In this document: piece after piece, positions 36,791 to 45,628 of the stretch
Position numbering within the stretch: the stretch's first letter is position 1
Layout: each line of letters opens with the position of its first letter
Origin: Verrucomicrobium sp.
GTDB taxonomy: Bacteria > Verrucomicrobiota > Verrucomicrobiia > Methylacidiphilales > GAS474
Assembly (NCBI GenBank): GCA_028283855.1
Contig: JAPWJX010000004.1
Location: 1 to 64,000 of the forward strand
Direction: 5' to 3'
DNA: 64,000 nucleotides
Made by a program: the position numbers and the translations under genes
The notes under the pieces: generated by a model
What the model was told of the DNA's origin: nothing
What the model saw: the letters and a program-made list of their open reading frames with translations, nothing else
Databases searched by the model: none

Positions 36791-38557
36791 TTATTCGGGC
36801 AGGAAGCCGCCTGATTGGAGCGCCCAGAGCCGGGCGTAGGCCCCCTGGCGGGCAAGGAGGGCGGCGTGGCCTCCTTCTTCCACGATGCGCCCTTTTTCCA
36901 GGACGACGAGCCGGTCCAGGTGGGAGATCGTCGAGAGCCGGTGGGCGATGGCCAGCACCGTCTTGCCCTCCATCAATTGGGCCAGGCTCTCCTGGATGTA
37001 GCGTTCCGACTCGGAGTCGAGGGCGCTGGTCGCCTCGTCGAGGATGAGGATGGGGGCGTCCTTGAGGATCGCCCGGGCGATGGCGATGCGCTGGCGCTGC
37101 CCGCCGGAGAGGCGGACGCCCCGTTCGCCCACGTGGGTGGCGTAGCCCTGCGGGAGCTGGCGGATGAACTCGTCGGCGTGGGCGCGGCGCGCGGCCTCGG
37201 CGACCTCCTCGTCCGTCGCCTCGACCCGGCCGTAGCGGATGTTTTCCAGCAGGCTCGCCTCGAAGAGGGAGACGTCCTGCGGGATGACGGCGATGCGGCG
37301 GCGGAGGCTCTCCTGGGTCGCGCGGCCGATCTCCTGCCCGTCGACGCGGATTGCGCCCGTTTCCGGGTCCTGGAAGCGGAGGAGGAGCTGGACCAGCGTT
37401 GTCTTCCCCGCGCCGGAATGGCCGACGAGGCCGACCTTCTGCCGCCCCGGCACGCGGAAGGTGAAATCCTGGAAGATGGGTTTGGCCGCGTGGTAGGAAA
37501 AGCCGACCCGGTCGAACTCGATCGCCCCCTCCCGCACCTCCAGGGCGAAGCGGCCTTCCGGCCGGTCGGCCAGACGCTCGAACTCGGCGTGGAGCGGCTC
37601 CGCCGCGCGCAGGTCGGCGTCCTGGCGGGTGAGCCCCTGGTAGGCGATGGCCAGGGCGCCGAAGACGCCGTTGACGCTGTGGAGGTATTGGTAGAGGGCC
37701 ACCAGGCTGCCCAAGAGCAGCGCGTGCCCGGGCCGCAGGTGCAGGGCGATGTAGCCCAGGAGAATGCCGAACTCCGCCAGCGCCGCCAGCATCATCCAGT
37801 TGAACCACTTCACCTCCACGGTCAGGATGTAGCGCCGCAGGAGGAGCTGCACGGCGTCGAGCGCCTTGTCCAGCACCGCGCCGGTGTGCCGCACCAGGTT
37901 GAAGGCCAGCACCCCCGGCATGTTTCCCACATAGTCGAAGAAGGAGGCCGAGTAGAGGTGCTCCTTCTCATTCTGCTCCTTTAGGAGGAGCTGCTGCTTT
38001 TTTTCCTGCCGGATCAAGAGCGCGAAGATGAGGGCGGCGAAAAGGGCCTCCGCCCCCGCCGCCAGCGGGGAGATCCAGGCCAGGAGCGCCAGCGCGCCGA
38101 AGAAGCGGATGAAGTTCTCCACGTAGAGGAACTGCGCGTCGGCGAATTCGTAGAGCCCCTGGGAAGCCTTCGTGATCCGGTGGATCGTGTTGCCGGAGTG
38201 GTGCTCCTGGTGCCAGCGGACGGGGAGCTGGGTCAGCAGGTCGTAGTGGCGCTGGAGGAAGCGCCGCTTCACGTGGAAGGCCACGTTCCGCTCCAGGACG
38301 CGGGCCGGGCCGTGGAAGGCCCAGAAGAGGAGGAGCAGCCCGATGTTCGCGCCCAGCCACAGGGCCGATTGCCGGAGCAGGTCCGGCCCGCCGCGCTGAA
38401 GGACGTTGACCAGCGCGCCGATGACGACGGGCTGGAGGAGGAAGGCCACGTTGGCCCCCGCGGTGAGGGAGACGAAGAGGACGACCGTCCGCCGCCGCTC
38501 CCCCGCGTAGCGCCAGACGGTGGAGAAGAGGTGGAAGTAGGGGATGTCGCGGATCAT
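36791..38557 (-). CDS. ABC exporter, fused membrane and ATPase domains (MsbA/HlyB-type)
   Basis: A half-transporter of 588 residues: six membrane helices in residues 20-320 followed by an ATPase domain with Walker [11 protein letters not shown]-loop VIPQDVSLF, signature [10 protein letters not shown], Walker [13 protein letters not shown] and H-loop IAHRLS. It is expected to work as a homodimer exporting a lipid, glycolipid or peptide. The upstream adenine deaminase gene overlaps it by ATGA at 38554-38557, while the downstream neighbours are a glycosyltransferase and a flippase, so a glycolipid substrate is likely. Confidence 0.92.
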   Translation of the reverse strand: MIRDIPYFHLFSTVWRYAGERRRTVVLFVSLTAGANVAFLLQPVVIGALVNVLQRGGPDLLRQSALWLGANIGLLLLFWAFHGPARVLERNVAFHVKRRFLQRHYDLLTQLPVRWHQEHHSGNTIHRITKASQGLYEFADAQFLYVENFIRFFGALALLAWISPLAAGAEALFAALIFALLIRQEKKQQLLLKEQNEKEHLYSASFFDYVGNMPGVLAFNLVRHTGAVLDKALDAVQLLLRRYILTVEVKWFNWMMLAALAEFGILLGYIALHLRPGHALLLGSLVALYQYLHSVNGVFGALAIAYQGLTRQDADLRAAEPLHAEFERLADRPEGRFALEVREGAIEFDRVGFSYHAAKPIFQDFTFRVPGRQKVGLVGHSGAGKTTLVQLLLRFQDPETGAIRVDGQEIGRATQESLRRRIAVIPQDVSLFEASLLENIRYGRVEATDEEVAEAARRAHADEFIRQLPQGYATHVGERGVRLSGGQRQRIAIARAILKDAPILILDEATSALDSESERYIQESLAQLMEGKTVLAIAHRLSTISHLDRLVVLEKGRIVEEGGHAALLARQGAYARLWALQSGGFLPE

Positions 38558-40365
38558 TCGAAGAGCGGCGCCAATTCCATGGTGGCGACGCGGACCAATC
38601 CCTTGTCCGTCAGGCGCAGGGCGGGAATGACGGAAAGGGGCAAAAGATTGAATCCCATGTAGGGCATCCGGCAGCCCACGGCCTCCCAGGCCTCCCGCAG
38701 CGTGGCCACCTGGGCGGCCACCTCTCCCACCCGCTGGTCGGAAAGGAGCCCGGCCACGGGCAGGGGCAGATGGGCCAGGACCTTGCCCGCCTGCACCACG
38801 CAGACGCCGCCGTGCGTCTTCCGCAGCGCCTGGAGGGCGGCGCGCATTTCAAAGGCGTCGGTCCCCGCCACCACCACGTTGTGCGCGTCGTGCCCCACGG
38901 AGCTGGCCACCGCCGCCTCCGGCACGGAAAAGCCGAAGCCCTGCAGCAGGCCGTGGGCGGCGTGGCCGCCCTGGCCGTGCCGTTCCAGCACCGCCAGGTG
39001 GACCAGCCGGTGGGCGGCGCAGAATTCCTTGAGCGGGCGGGATTCCAGGGGCAGCACCGCCTCCTCCGTCACGATCTGGCCGGGCAGGAGCCGGATGACG
39101 CGGGCCTTGGTCACGGCGGGCGGCAGCTCCGGCACCAGGGGCGGGAGCTTCTTTTTGAGGCGGAGCGTGCGGTAGGCGCGCGCCGGGTAGCGGTAGCGGC
39201 GGCGCTCGGAAAGGGCCTCGTCCAGGAGCGGGGTGATCCGCTTTCCCTCCACCACCAGCCGTCCGCCGTACCAGGTGTTTTCCACCTCCAGCGAGTCGTT
39301 GAGCAGGACCATGTCGGCCCGGCGGCCGTGGCCCAGCGCGCCGATTTCCCCGTCCATGCCGAAGCGCGTGGCGGCGTGTAGGGAGCCCAGGCTCCACGCG
39401 GCGGCGGGTTTCAACCCGGCCTGCGCCGCCTGGCGGACAGCCCAATCCATGCCGAATTGGAGGAGGTCGGCCGCGTCGCGGTCGTCCGTGCAGAGGCAGA
39501 AGCGCTTCGGGCTAAGGCCGCCCTGGGTGACTGCGCGGATCACGTCCGGCAGGTTGTTCCAGGGGGAGCCGGGCGGGCCGCTGCGCAGGAAGATCCAGAG
39601 GCCGGCCTCCAGCAGCGCCTCGGCGATGGCGGGGTCGACCGCCTCATGCGTGTCGGTCACGCCGCTGGCGGCGTAGGCGGCGACGAACTCGTGCCCGAAG
39701 ACGTGGCCGGAGACGGGGCGTCCGCGCCGGAGGGCCTCCCGCAGGATGGCGTGGCTCCCTTCCTCCCCGCGCGCCACGGAGACGAAGTCCATCTTCTCCC
39801 CCAGGGCCACGGCTTCCGGCCAGCGGTCGAAAAGCTTGCCGATGCGCGAGGCGTCGAGGGAGCCGCCCGCCGTCTCCAGGCCGGGATGGGTGGCGGGGAC
39901 GGTGCTGGGCACGGTCAGAAAAATGGAGAGGGGAGCCTGCCGGGCGTCCTCCAGCATCATCTCCACGCCGCGCGCGCCCAGGACGTTGGCGATCTCGTGG
40001 CTGTCGCAAAAGATGGTGGTGGTACCGTTGCGCAGGGCCGCTTCCGCGTAGGCGCAGGCGGTGACCATGCTGCTCTCGATATGGAGGTGGGCGTCGACCA
40101 GCCCGGGGGCCAGGAGGCCGCCCCGCGCGTCGTATTCCCGCGCGGCGTCGCCGGGGGGCAGGGTGCCGCAGGGATGGACGGCGGCGATGCGGCCCTGCTC
40201 GATCCAGATTTCGCGGTCTTCCAGGATCCGCTCCGAATAGGCGGAGAGGACGCGCGCCCGGCGGATAATCAGCTGCGGGCGTTCCGCGCCGGAGGCGACC
40301 GCCGCCAGCCGCCGCGTCACGTCCGCCAGGGGAGGGACGGGAAACGGGCGCTCGCCGGAGGGCAT
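38554..40365 (-). CDS. ade: Adenine deaminase
   Basis: Converts adenine to hypoxanthine. An amidohydrolase of the Ade family: [14 protein letters not shown] (metal His pair), [36 protein letters not shown], and the Ade-specific C-terminal domain with [13 protein letters not shown] and [22 protein letters not shown]. Length 603 is typical. It feeds purine breakdown, which the genes to its right complete, yet its stop overlaps the start of an ABC exporter. A GC hairpin and about 80 bases lie between it and the GDYXXLXY gene upstream, so it may have its own promoter. Confidence 0.94.
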   Translation of the reverse strand: MPSGERPFPVPPLADVTRRLAAVASGAERPQLIIRRARVLSAYSERILEDREIWIEQGRIAAVHPCGTLPPGDAAREYDARGGLLAPGLVDAHLHIESSMVTACAYAEAALRNGTTTIFCDSHEIANVLGARGVEMMLEDARQAPLSIFLTVPSTVPATHPGLETAGGSLDASRIGKLFDRWPEAVALGEKMDFVSVARGEEGSHAILREALRRGRPVSGHVFGHEFVAAYAASGVTDTHEAVDPAIAEALLEAGLWIFLRSGPPGSPWNNLPDVIRAVTQGGLSPKRFCLCTDDRDAADLLQFGMDWAVRQAAQAGLKPAAAWSLGSLHAATRFGMDGEIGALGHGRRADMVLLNDSLEVENTWYGGRLVVEGKRITPLLDEALSERRRYRYPARAYRTLRLKKKLPPLVPELPPAVTKARVIRLLPGQIVTEEAVLPLESRPLKEFCAAHRLVHLAVLERHGQGGHAAHGLLQGFGFSVPEAAVASSVGHDAHNVVVAGTDAFEMRAALQALRKTHGGVCVVQAGKVLAHLPLPVAGLLSDQRVGEVAAQVATLREAWEAVGCRMPYMGFNLLPLSVIPALRLTDKGLVRVATMELAPLFE

Positions 40366-40404
40366 GCAGGAAGCTTAAGCGACTTCCGGCCGTTTGGCCA
40401 CTCC

Positions 40405-40425
40405 CGCCGCGGGATTCCCGCGGCG
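40405..40425. other. Perfect 9-bp stem-loop flanked by an A8 tract
   Basis: CGCCGCGGG (40405-40413) pairs with CCCGCGGCG (40417-40425) around ATT, and eight A residues follow on the plus strand. For transcripts on the minus strand the U tract comes before the stem, not after, so it is not a standard terminator in either direction. It lies between the GDYXXLXY gene and adenine deaminase and could be an mRNA processing or attenuation structure. Confidence 0.6.
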
Positions 40426-40445
40426 AAAAAAAAGCCGATTCTTTC

Positions 40446-41930
40446 TTAGTTTTGGGAGGAAGGGTCCCCGGCGAGGGGAGGGACGGAGGTGGGGTGCGGA
40501 GGCGCTTCGATAGGGGGGGGCGAAGAAGGCGGCGTGAACGTCTCCGGGGGAATGTCATCCGTCTTCCAGTTGGAGAAGGTGAGGGCGGAGTTTATCGAAG
40601 TGGAGTTGGATGCGTTAAGGGATCGGCTCCATTTGAGAAGAAAGGGGGAGGCGCCTTGGGCGATCCAAAAATCGGTCGTGCTGTTGAGATTGGCCGCTTG
40701 GAGGTGAAAGGCCGCCTGCCCATCCAGAGTTTCTTCTCCCAAAAGGGTAACAGGGACTCCCCGGAGTTGAAGGAAGAGGGAGGGGTGGGGCGAAACCAAG
40801 GCGGAAACGCACACATGCGTTCCCCGGCTGATATGAGCCAGATGTGCTTTGGTGACCAAGGAGGGCAGGTCGGCGGGAGCAGCATCGGTGCGATAGGAGC
40901 GGGTGTAGGGCAGCAAAACCGCCAGGGTTTGCCCGTCGGAGATCGTGGCGCCCCCCTGTTCGGGATCGGCGATCAAGGCGAAGGAGTTCGGACGGGCAAC
41001 GGAGAGGGTATAGACCCCTTGGCCCTCCCGTCCGGGAGAGGATGCAAAGTGGGTGGATTCCTGCCATGCCACCTTGGCCTGAAAGCTTTTTAGCCCCGCG
41101 TAGAACGTGTCGAAATCCTGGAAGATCCGTTCGGCTTTTCGGTTTTCTTCCGTGTTCGCGGGAGGGGCGGGGGGCTGGGGGGGAGCTTTTACGGAAACGG
41201 AGGGCGCGAGCGCTGGAAAAGTTGGAGCGGAAGAATCGGGTTGCGGGATGGCTTGAATGGAAGGGGGTGAGGGCGGGGGAGCCAGATTCGGGGTGGGCGG
41301 GGGTGCTGAAACGGTGGAGGATTTTAAGTATTCCAGCACGGGCACGTTCTCTATGTAGAGGTCCTTAATGGTGGCGTGATAGTTTCGAATGGCTACGCAG
41401 GCGTAGGCTTCTTTCCCCCGTAAGATCGAAGCGCTTCCACCTCTTTGCTCCAGGGCGGCCTGAGTTTCGGCGGCCTCCTTTTGTTTCATGTAAAAGCGGT
41501 CGAAGGGAAGTTGGATGCGCCAGGCGGGTTGGGCGTGCCGCGTGGCGGGATCCCAATCGGTGCCCTGGGTCAAGGTAACGGGCAGGCTTTCGTCCGGGGC
41601 TAAGATGGGCCGCTTTTCGCTCAAGGAGTCGATTTCCGCCCAGCCGTCGGCATTTTCATGGAAAACGGCATACACGGGAACGGCTTTCCCGTGGGCGCGC
41701 TCTTTGAGATCGTCGCTCAGGTTCTGGGCGGCGGAGTCCGGAACGCGCTGCGCCTCAAATTGCAGGGTGACGTATCCGCCGCGGAACATGTCCATCGGGT
41801 CGACGGCCCGGGTTTTGAATCTGAAGGCTTGCCCATTCCGCAGGGTCAACTCCTCTCGCTGTATTAAATAGAGGGGGACGGCCGCCTGGGCGCAAGCGAG
41901 CAGGATAAAGAGCAAAACGCGCGGCTTCAT
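40446..41930 (-). CDS. GDYXXLXY-domain protein fused to a LolA/DUF2092-like domain
   Basis: A 494-residue exported or anchored protein. An N-terminal hydrophobic segment (VLLFILLACAQAAVPLYLI) is followed by a GDYXXLXY-type domain to about residue 205. It has FKTRAVDPMDMFRGGYVTLQF, where the motif reads GGYVTLQF, and ends ACVAIRNYHATIKDLYIE. A Pro-rich linker (about 210-265) leads to a second domain with FYAGLKSFQAKVAWQEST, YTLSVARPNSFALIAD, ISDGQTLAVLLPYTRSY and LDGQAAFHLQAANLNSTTDFWI, which has the look of LolA or DUF2092 lipid-binding folds. A Pro-rich tail ends it. GDYXXLXY genes commonly follow DUF2157 genes, as here. The added second domain is unusual. Function unknown. Confidence 0.75.
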   Translation of the reverse strand: MKPRVLLFILLACAQAAVPLYLIQREELTLRNGQAFRFKTRAVDPMDMFRGGYVTLQFEAQRVPDSAAQNLSDDLKERAHGKAVPVYAVFHENADGWAEIDSLSEKRPILAPDESLPVTLTQGTDWDPATRHAQPAWRIQLPFDRFYMKQKEAAETQAALEQRGGSASILRGKEAYACVAIRNYHATIKDLYIENVPVLEYLKSSTVSAPPPTPNLAPPPSPPSIQAIPQPDSSAPTFPALAPSVSVKAPPQPPAPPANTEENRKAERIFQDFDTFYAGLKSFQAKVAWQESTHFASSPGREGQGVYTLSVARPNSFALIADPEQGGATISDGQTLAVLLPYTRSYRTDAAPADLPSLVTKAHLAHISRGTHVCVSALVSPHPSLFLQLRGVPVTLLGEETLDGQAAFHLQAANLNSTTDFWIAQGASPFLLKWSRSLNASNSTSINSALTFSNWKTDDIPPETFTPPSSPPPIEAPPHPTSVPPLAGDPSSQN

Positions 41931-43240
41931 GAAGCTTTCTTCCGTTGGATCCTGGAGAAGAAGATGTTCACGCTCAAAAAGCCCATGCCGAGCAGGATGT
42001 ACGCGCCCCCCCGGATTACGAAGTCCAGGGAGCTGTCTGCAAAGCGCAGGACGGCCAGGAAGCCCAGCAGCCCCATGCCTTCGTTGACGGTGCGCAGGCT
42101 ATTTTCCCGGAAGCCGCCGATCATGATGGAAATGGAGAGGGCCACGGTATAGATGTTCATGAAGAGCATCGATATGGCCGGGAAATCCCCCTCGGCGATG
42201 AGCCAGGCCAGCCCGACGCAGACGGGAAAGACGGCGAAGAGGATTTTAAAGCGGTGCCCGGAGCGCAACAGGAATGCGGCGAGCGCCAGGAAAAGCGCCG
42301 GAAAGGCCAGGCAGATGAGAAGGCTCGGCACGGAAGAGGTGTTTCCATTGGCCCAATGAAATTCCCAGGTGGTTTGAAAGGTGCCAAGGAGCGCGCACGC
42401 CTCGATGGTCGAGGTGGAGAGCCTCTCCAGCCGCTTGCTTCCAAACGGGGGCTGCCCGAAAAAAGGGTGGCGGGAAAGGAGATAGCAGGACCCCAGAAAA
42501 CCGCCGACCGCCAGGTAGCCGATTCGATGGCCCGCCTGGGTGGCCTCGGCGAAGAGGAGGAAGAGCAGGCCGTAGAGGCTGAACCAAAAGAGCCAGCGGA
42601 AGGAGGTGGAGCGGCCTTGTTTCCAAAGGGGGTAAAGCTGGGCCGCTGCCGCCAGAAATAAGGTCCAGTTAAGCAGGGTTTCCTTGGGGGCGAAGCTGGC
42701 GTACATGCCCGCGATATTGAGGCAGAGGATCGCCGCTCCCACGGAGTCGAGGAGGTAGACCACCGGCAGCGCGAGGAAAAACCATGTCAGCAGGAACGAG
42801 GCGGTGCTGCCCGCGATGTGATAGGTCTGGCTGACAAGGGAAATGGAGGCGCCGACGGCCAAGACCTGGAAGGTGGCCGCCCCTTCCTGCCAGGCTTTGG
42901 AGGAGGATCGCAGGGCATATCCCGAAAGGCCGATGCCGACGATAAGCGGGAGGAAGGAGAGGGCGACGCGAACCGGGTGGCCCAGCTCATTCCAATTGTG
43001 GGCGATGATCAGGATGATGCCGCAGCCGACGAGCAGCCCGCCTAGAAGGGAGCAAACGAAGGCGACAAGGGAGGGATGGGCGGATTTCGCGGCCTGGGTG
43101 GCGTAGCGCGTTCGCAGGTTTTCCGCGTCGGCAGGGGAAATGACCCCTTTGGCGGTCAGCTCGGGGAGTTGTTCCAGTAGCCAGCGGGAGGCCTGGAGAT
43201 CGGAGGGGGTGGGCTGGTCTTTATCGGTATTCGGATCCAT
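41927..43240 (-). CDS. DUF2157-family membrane protein
   Basis: A 437-residue protein. The soluble N-terminus (LLEQLPELTAKGVISPADAENLRTRY) is the DUF2157 start, and about twelve hydrophobic segments follow (for example VAFVCSLLGGLLVGCGIILIIAHNWNELG). Function is not known. Its stop overlaps the start of the GDYXXLXY gene (ATGA), and the two are a frequent pair. It begins 24 bases after the guanine deaminase stop, so it may be on the purine operon transcript. Confidence 0.85.
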   Translation of the reverse strand: MDPNTDKDQPTPSDLQASRWLLEQLPELTAKGVISPADAENLRTRYATQAAKSAHPSLVAFVCSLLGGLLVGCGIILIIAHNWNELGHPVRVALSFLPLIVGIGLSGYALRSSSKAWQEGAATFQVLAVGASISLVSQTYHIAGSTASFLLTWFFLALPVVYLLDSVGAAILCLNIAGMYASFAPKETLLNWTLFLAAAAQLYPLWKQGRSTSFRWLFWFSLYGLLFLLFAEATQAGHRIGYLAVGGFLGSCYLLSRHPFFGQPPFGSKRLERLSTSTIEACALLGTFQTTWEFHWANGNTSSVPSLLICLAFPALFLALAAFLLRSGHRFKILFAVFPVCVGLAWLIAEGDFPAISMLFMNIYTVALSISIMIGGFRENSLRTVNEGMGLLGFLAVLRFADSSLDFVIRGGAYILLGMGFLSVNIFFSRIQRKKAS

Positions 43241-43264
43241 GGGTAGCCCCGCTGTGTTTGGGAG

Positions 43265-43738
43265 TTAGTAGGGCTTCTTGTCCGGCTTCGTCACCCAGGC
43301 CTCGAAGGCGGCCTGGGCTTCGGCGTCGGGAAGAAGATGGGTGGGGAGCGACCGCTCGTCGACGGGGAGGGCGACCTCCTTATAGAGGAAGGCGTCGTCG
43401 AAGCCGATGCGGGCGGCGTCTTCCCGCGTGTTGGCGTAGTAGAGGCGGTCGATCCGGGCCCAGTAGACGGCGGCCAGGCACATGGGGCAGGGCTCGCAGC
43501 TGGTATAGAGCTCGCACCCGGCCAGGGTGAAGGTGTTCAGGGCCTTGCAGGCCTCCCGGATGGCGACGACTTCCGCGTGGGCCGTCGGGTCGTTCGTGGA
43601 GGTGACGCCGTTGTTCCCGCGGCCGACGATTTCCCCGCCGCGCACGATGACGCAGCCGAAGGGGCCGCCCCGGCCGGCGTCCATCCCTTCCCGGGAAAGG
43701 CGCGCGGCTTCCCGCATGAAGTCCTGAGGCGTCTTCAT
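43265..43738 (-). CDS. guaD: Guanine deaminase (CDA-fold nucleoside deaminase)
   Basis: Converts guanine to xanthine. It has the cytidine-deaminase fold: zinc ligand and proton shuttle HAE in DPTAHAEVVAIREA, and PCPMC in YTSCEPCPMCLAAVYWARI. The C-terminus with FDDAFLYKEVALP and the length of 157 residues match bacterial GuaD rather than tRNA adenosine deaminase. ATG 43738 overlaps the uricase stop (ATGA). In a cluster for purine breakdown this assignment is well supported. Confidence 0.92.
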   Translation of the reverse strand: MKTPQDFMREAARLSREGMDAGRGGPFGCVIVRGGEIVGRGNNGVTSTNDPTAHAEVVAIREACKALNTFTLAGCELYTSCEPCPMCLAAVYWARIDRLYYANTREDAARIGFDDAFLYKEVALPVDERSLPTHLLPDAEAQAAFEAWVTKPDKKPY

Positions 43739-44562
43739 CGGCCGAGGCGGGCCTCGATTTGGCCGTGGGGCTCGTCGGTGGGCAGGAAGATTTCGCCCGG
43801 GTTTTCCAGTTTGAAGGGGGCGAAGTTGACGGGCAGGTAGTGCTTGTTCGGCATGGCCAGGTGGATTTCCTCGATGGCGGGGACCTTTTCCAGCGCGGCC
43901 TGGCCCATTAGGTAGAGGGTATTCTGAAGGGAGGGGCTGAAGGTGTCGGCGAAGGTGGTGAGGAGCGTTTCCAGGATCGCCGCGTCGGCGGCGAAGTCGG
44001 CCCCGCGCGCGGCGTAGAGCCAGGTGGCGTCGACCTGGGTGGCCAGGATCCGGTCGTCGGTTTCCGGCAGGGTGGTGTAGGCGTCCTTGGGATATCCCTT
44101 GAAGGCGGAGTTGGTGGAGTTGAGGACCAACAGGCCCCGCACGCCGCCCTCGACGCGGCAGTTTTCCCGGTCGATCTCCACCCGGCCGTAGGGTAGTCCG
44201 CTGGAGCCGCCCTGGAAGGTGTGGGGCCGCCCGGCGTAGCGCTCCCACCGGCGCAGGGTGACCTCGACGCGGGCCTTGGCCACCGCCGGGTAGGCGGAGA
44301 GGAAGTAGTCCCCCAGCGCCAGGGCGAAGGCCTGCGGGCAGGGGCCCAGGTGCTTTTGCGCCAGGATCTGGACGGTGTTCTTGACCGTGTCGGTGGGGGT
44401 GACCTTGCCGTTGTCGCCGGTCAGGTAGGTGGCGGCGAAGTCGCCCTCCAGCATCGCTTTGACTTCGGCCTCGTAGACGTCGTGCCGGCCTTCGGCGCCG
44501 CGGACGACGCGCAGGACGCGGACGCGGCCCTTGCCGTAGGTGTTCGTGAGGAGTTGTGCCAT
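43735..44562 (-). CDS. Urate oxidase (cofactor-free uricase)
   Basis: Oxidises urate to 5-hydroxyisourate with O2, giving H2O2. The catalytic Lys11 (TYGKGRVRV), Thr57-Asp58 (KVTPTDTVKNT) and His in MPNKHYLPVNF are present, as are NSTNSAFKGYPKD and TQVDATW. Length 275. Start ATG 44562 gives MAQLLTNTYGKG; the frame extends to 44610 but upstream residues overlap the Rieske gene. It lies between the Rieske oxygenase and guanine deaminase and supplies the substrate for the HIU hydrolase encoded at the head of the operon. Confidence 0.94.
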   Translation of the reverse strand: MAQLLTNTYGKGRVRVLRVVRGAEGRHDVYEAEVKAMLEGDFAATYLTGDNGKVTPTDTVKNTVQILAQKHLGPCPQAFALALGDYFLSAYPAVAKARVEVTLRRWERYAGRPHTFQGGSSGLPYGRVEIDRENCRVEGGVRGLLVLNSTNSAFKGYPKDAYTTLPETDDRILATQVDATWLYAARGADFAADAAILETLLTTFADTFSPSLQNTLYLMGQAALEKVPAIEEIHLAMPNKHYLPVNFAPFKLENPGEIFLPTDEPHGQIEARLGR

Positions 44563-44572
44563 CTGGTGCTTT

Positions 44573-45592
44573 CTAGGTCGTATAATTACGGCCCAGGCCC
44601 AGGACGCCAAGCGCTTTGCGGTATTCGATGGAGGTGCGGTCGGCCCGGATGTGGACTTCCTCCGTCAGGTCGATGGGGAGGTCTTCCGGGCACTGCGTTT
44701 CGACGATGTCTTGGTCTTCGGCGAAGACCTTGGCGTTGAATTCCTTCACCAGCTGTTCCGGGAAGTCCTTGTCGAAGTCCCGGCAGATGGGGACGAAGAG
44801 CCGCGTTTTCCGGGCGGAGATGGGGCAGCAGGCGTTGAGGATGCAGAGGTGGCCGTTGTCCGGGAAGTGGACGGTGAGCCGCGCGCTGAAGGGGACGGTC
44901 ACCTCGAAGACGCGCCGCCAGACGAAGCCTTCCGGAGCGCGGTGCCGCTGGTCCGGGGTGTAGTTGGAGACGGAGCTGGTGTAGTCCATGAGGAGCCCGT
45001 GGGGCCGGGGCGTCACCTCGTAGCGGGGGACGATGGGGTTGCTCCGATCGCCGAAGGTTTCCGTGTGGATCCAGGCGAAGTGGGCGACGTCGAGGAACCC
45101 TTCCAGCTGGCGCCCGGCGGCGGCGTTCATGTCGACGGAGTCGGGCAGGACGCGGACGTAGTTCGGATCGTCCCATTCGTGGAAGTCGGGGAGGACCTGC
45201 GGGGCGGAGGGATCGAGGCAGGTCCAGACCAGGCCGTATTTTTCCACGGTGGGGAAGGTCTGGAGGCAGAGTTTGGGCGGAATCGCCGCGCCGGGGTGGG
45301 CGGGGATATCGATGCACTTGCCGTCCGGGGCGTAGCGGAAGCCGTGGTATTTGCAGACCAGGTCGTTCCCCTCCACCCAGCCCTTCGTCAGCGGGACGCC
45401 CCGGTGGAGGCAGAGGTCGACGGCGGCGGTGACGCCTTTCTCGTTCCGGTAGAGGACGAGTTTTTGGTCCAGGAGCTGGGCGGCGTAGGGGGCCGCCTTG
45501 ACGTCATGGGAGAAGGCGACGGGATACCAGAACTTGGAGAGGATCTCCCAGTCGGTCGGCGAAAAGGTACATCGGGAAGGCGGCATGCTCAA
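44573..45592 (-). CDS. Rieske non-heme iron oxygenase, candidate hypoxanthine/xanthine hydroxylase
   Basis: A 339-residue oxygenase subunit. The Rieske [2Fe-2S] ligands are C61-x-H63 and C80-x2-H83; the mononuclear iron site is D168-x2-H171-x4-H176 (LDVAHFAWIH). No reductase domain is attached, and no ferredoxin reductase gene is nearby. In Klebsiella a Rieske oxygenase (HpxD) with reductase HpxE replaces xanthine dehydrogenase in purine breakdown. Here the gene lies directly upstream of uricase, and no xanthine dehydrogenase genes are in the window. Oxidation of hypoxanthine or xanthine to urate is therefore the best guess for its role, but this is inference from context. A demethylase role is the alternative. 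Confidence 0.85.
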   Translation of the reverse strand: MSMPPSRCTFSPTDWEILSKFWYPVAFSHDVKAAPYAAQLLDQKLVLYRNEKGVTAAVDLCLHRGVPLTKGWVEGNDLVCKYHGFRYAPDGKCIDIPAHPGAAIPPKLCLQTFPTVEKYGLVWTCLDPSAPQVLPDFHEWDDPNYVRVLPDSVDMNAAAGRQLEGFLDVAHFAWIHTETFGDRSNPIVPRYEVTPRPHGLLMDYTSSVSNYTPDQRHRAPEGFVWRRVFEVTVPFSARLTVHFPDNGHLCILNACCPISARKTRLFVPICRDFDKDFPEQLVKEFNAKVFAEDQDIVETQCPEDLPIDLTEEVHIRADRTSIEYRKALGVLGLGRNYTT

Positions 45593-45628
45593 AGGAACAT
45601 GGAAGCATCCTTCATGCCGGTTAAGGGA

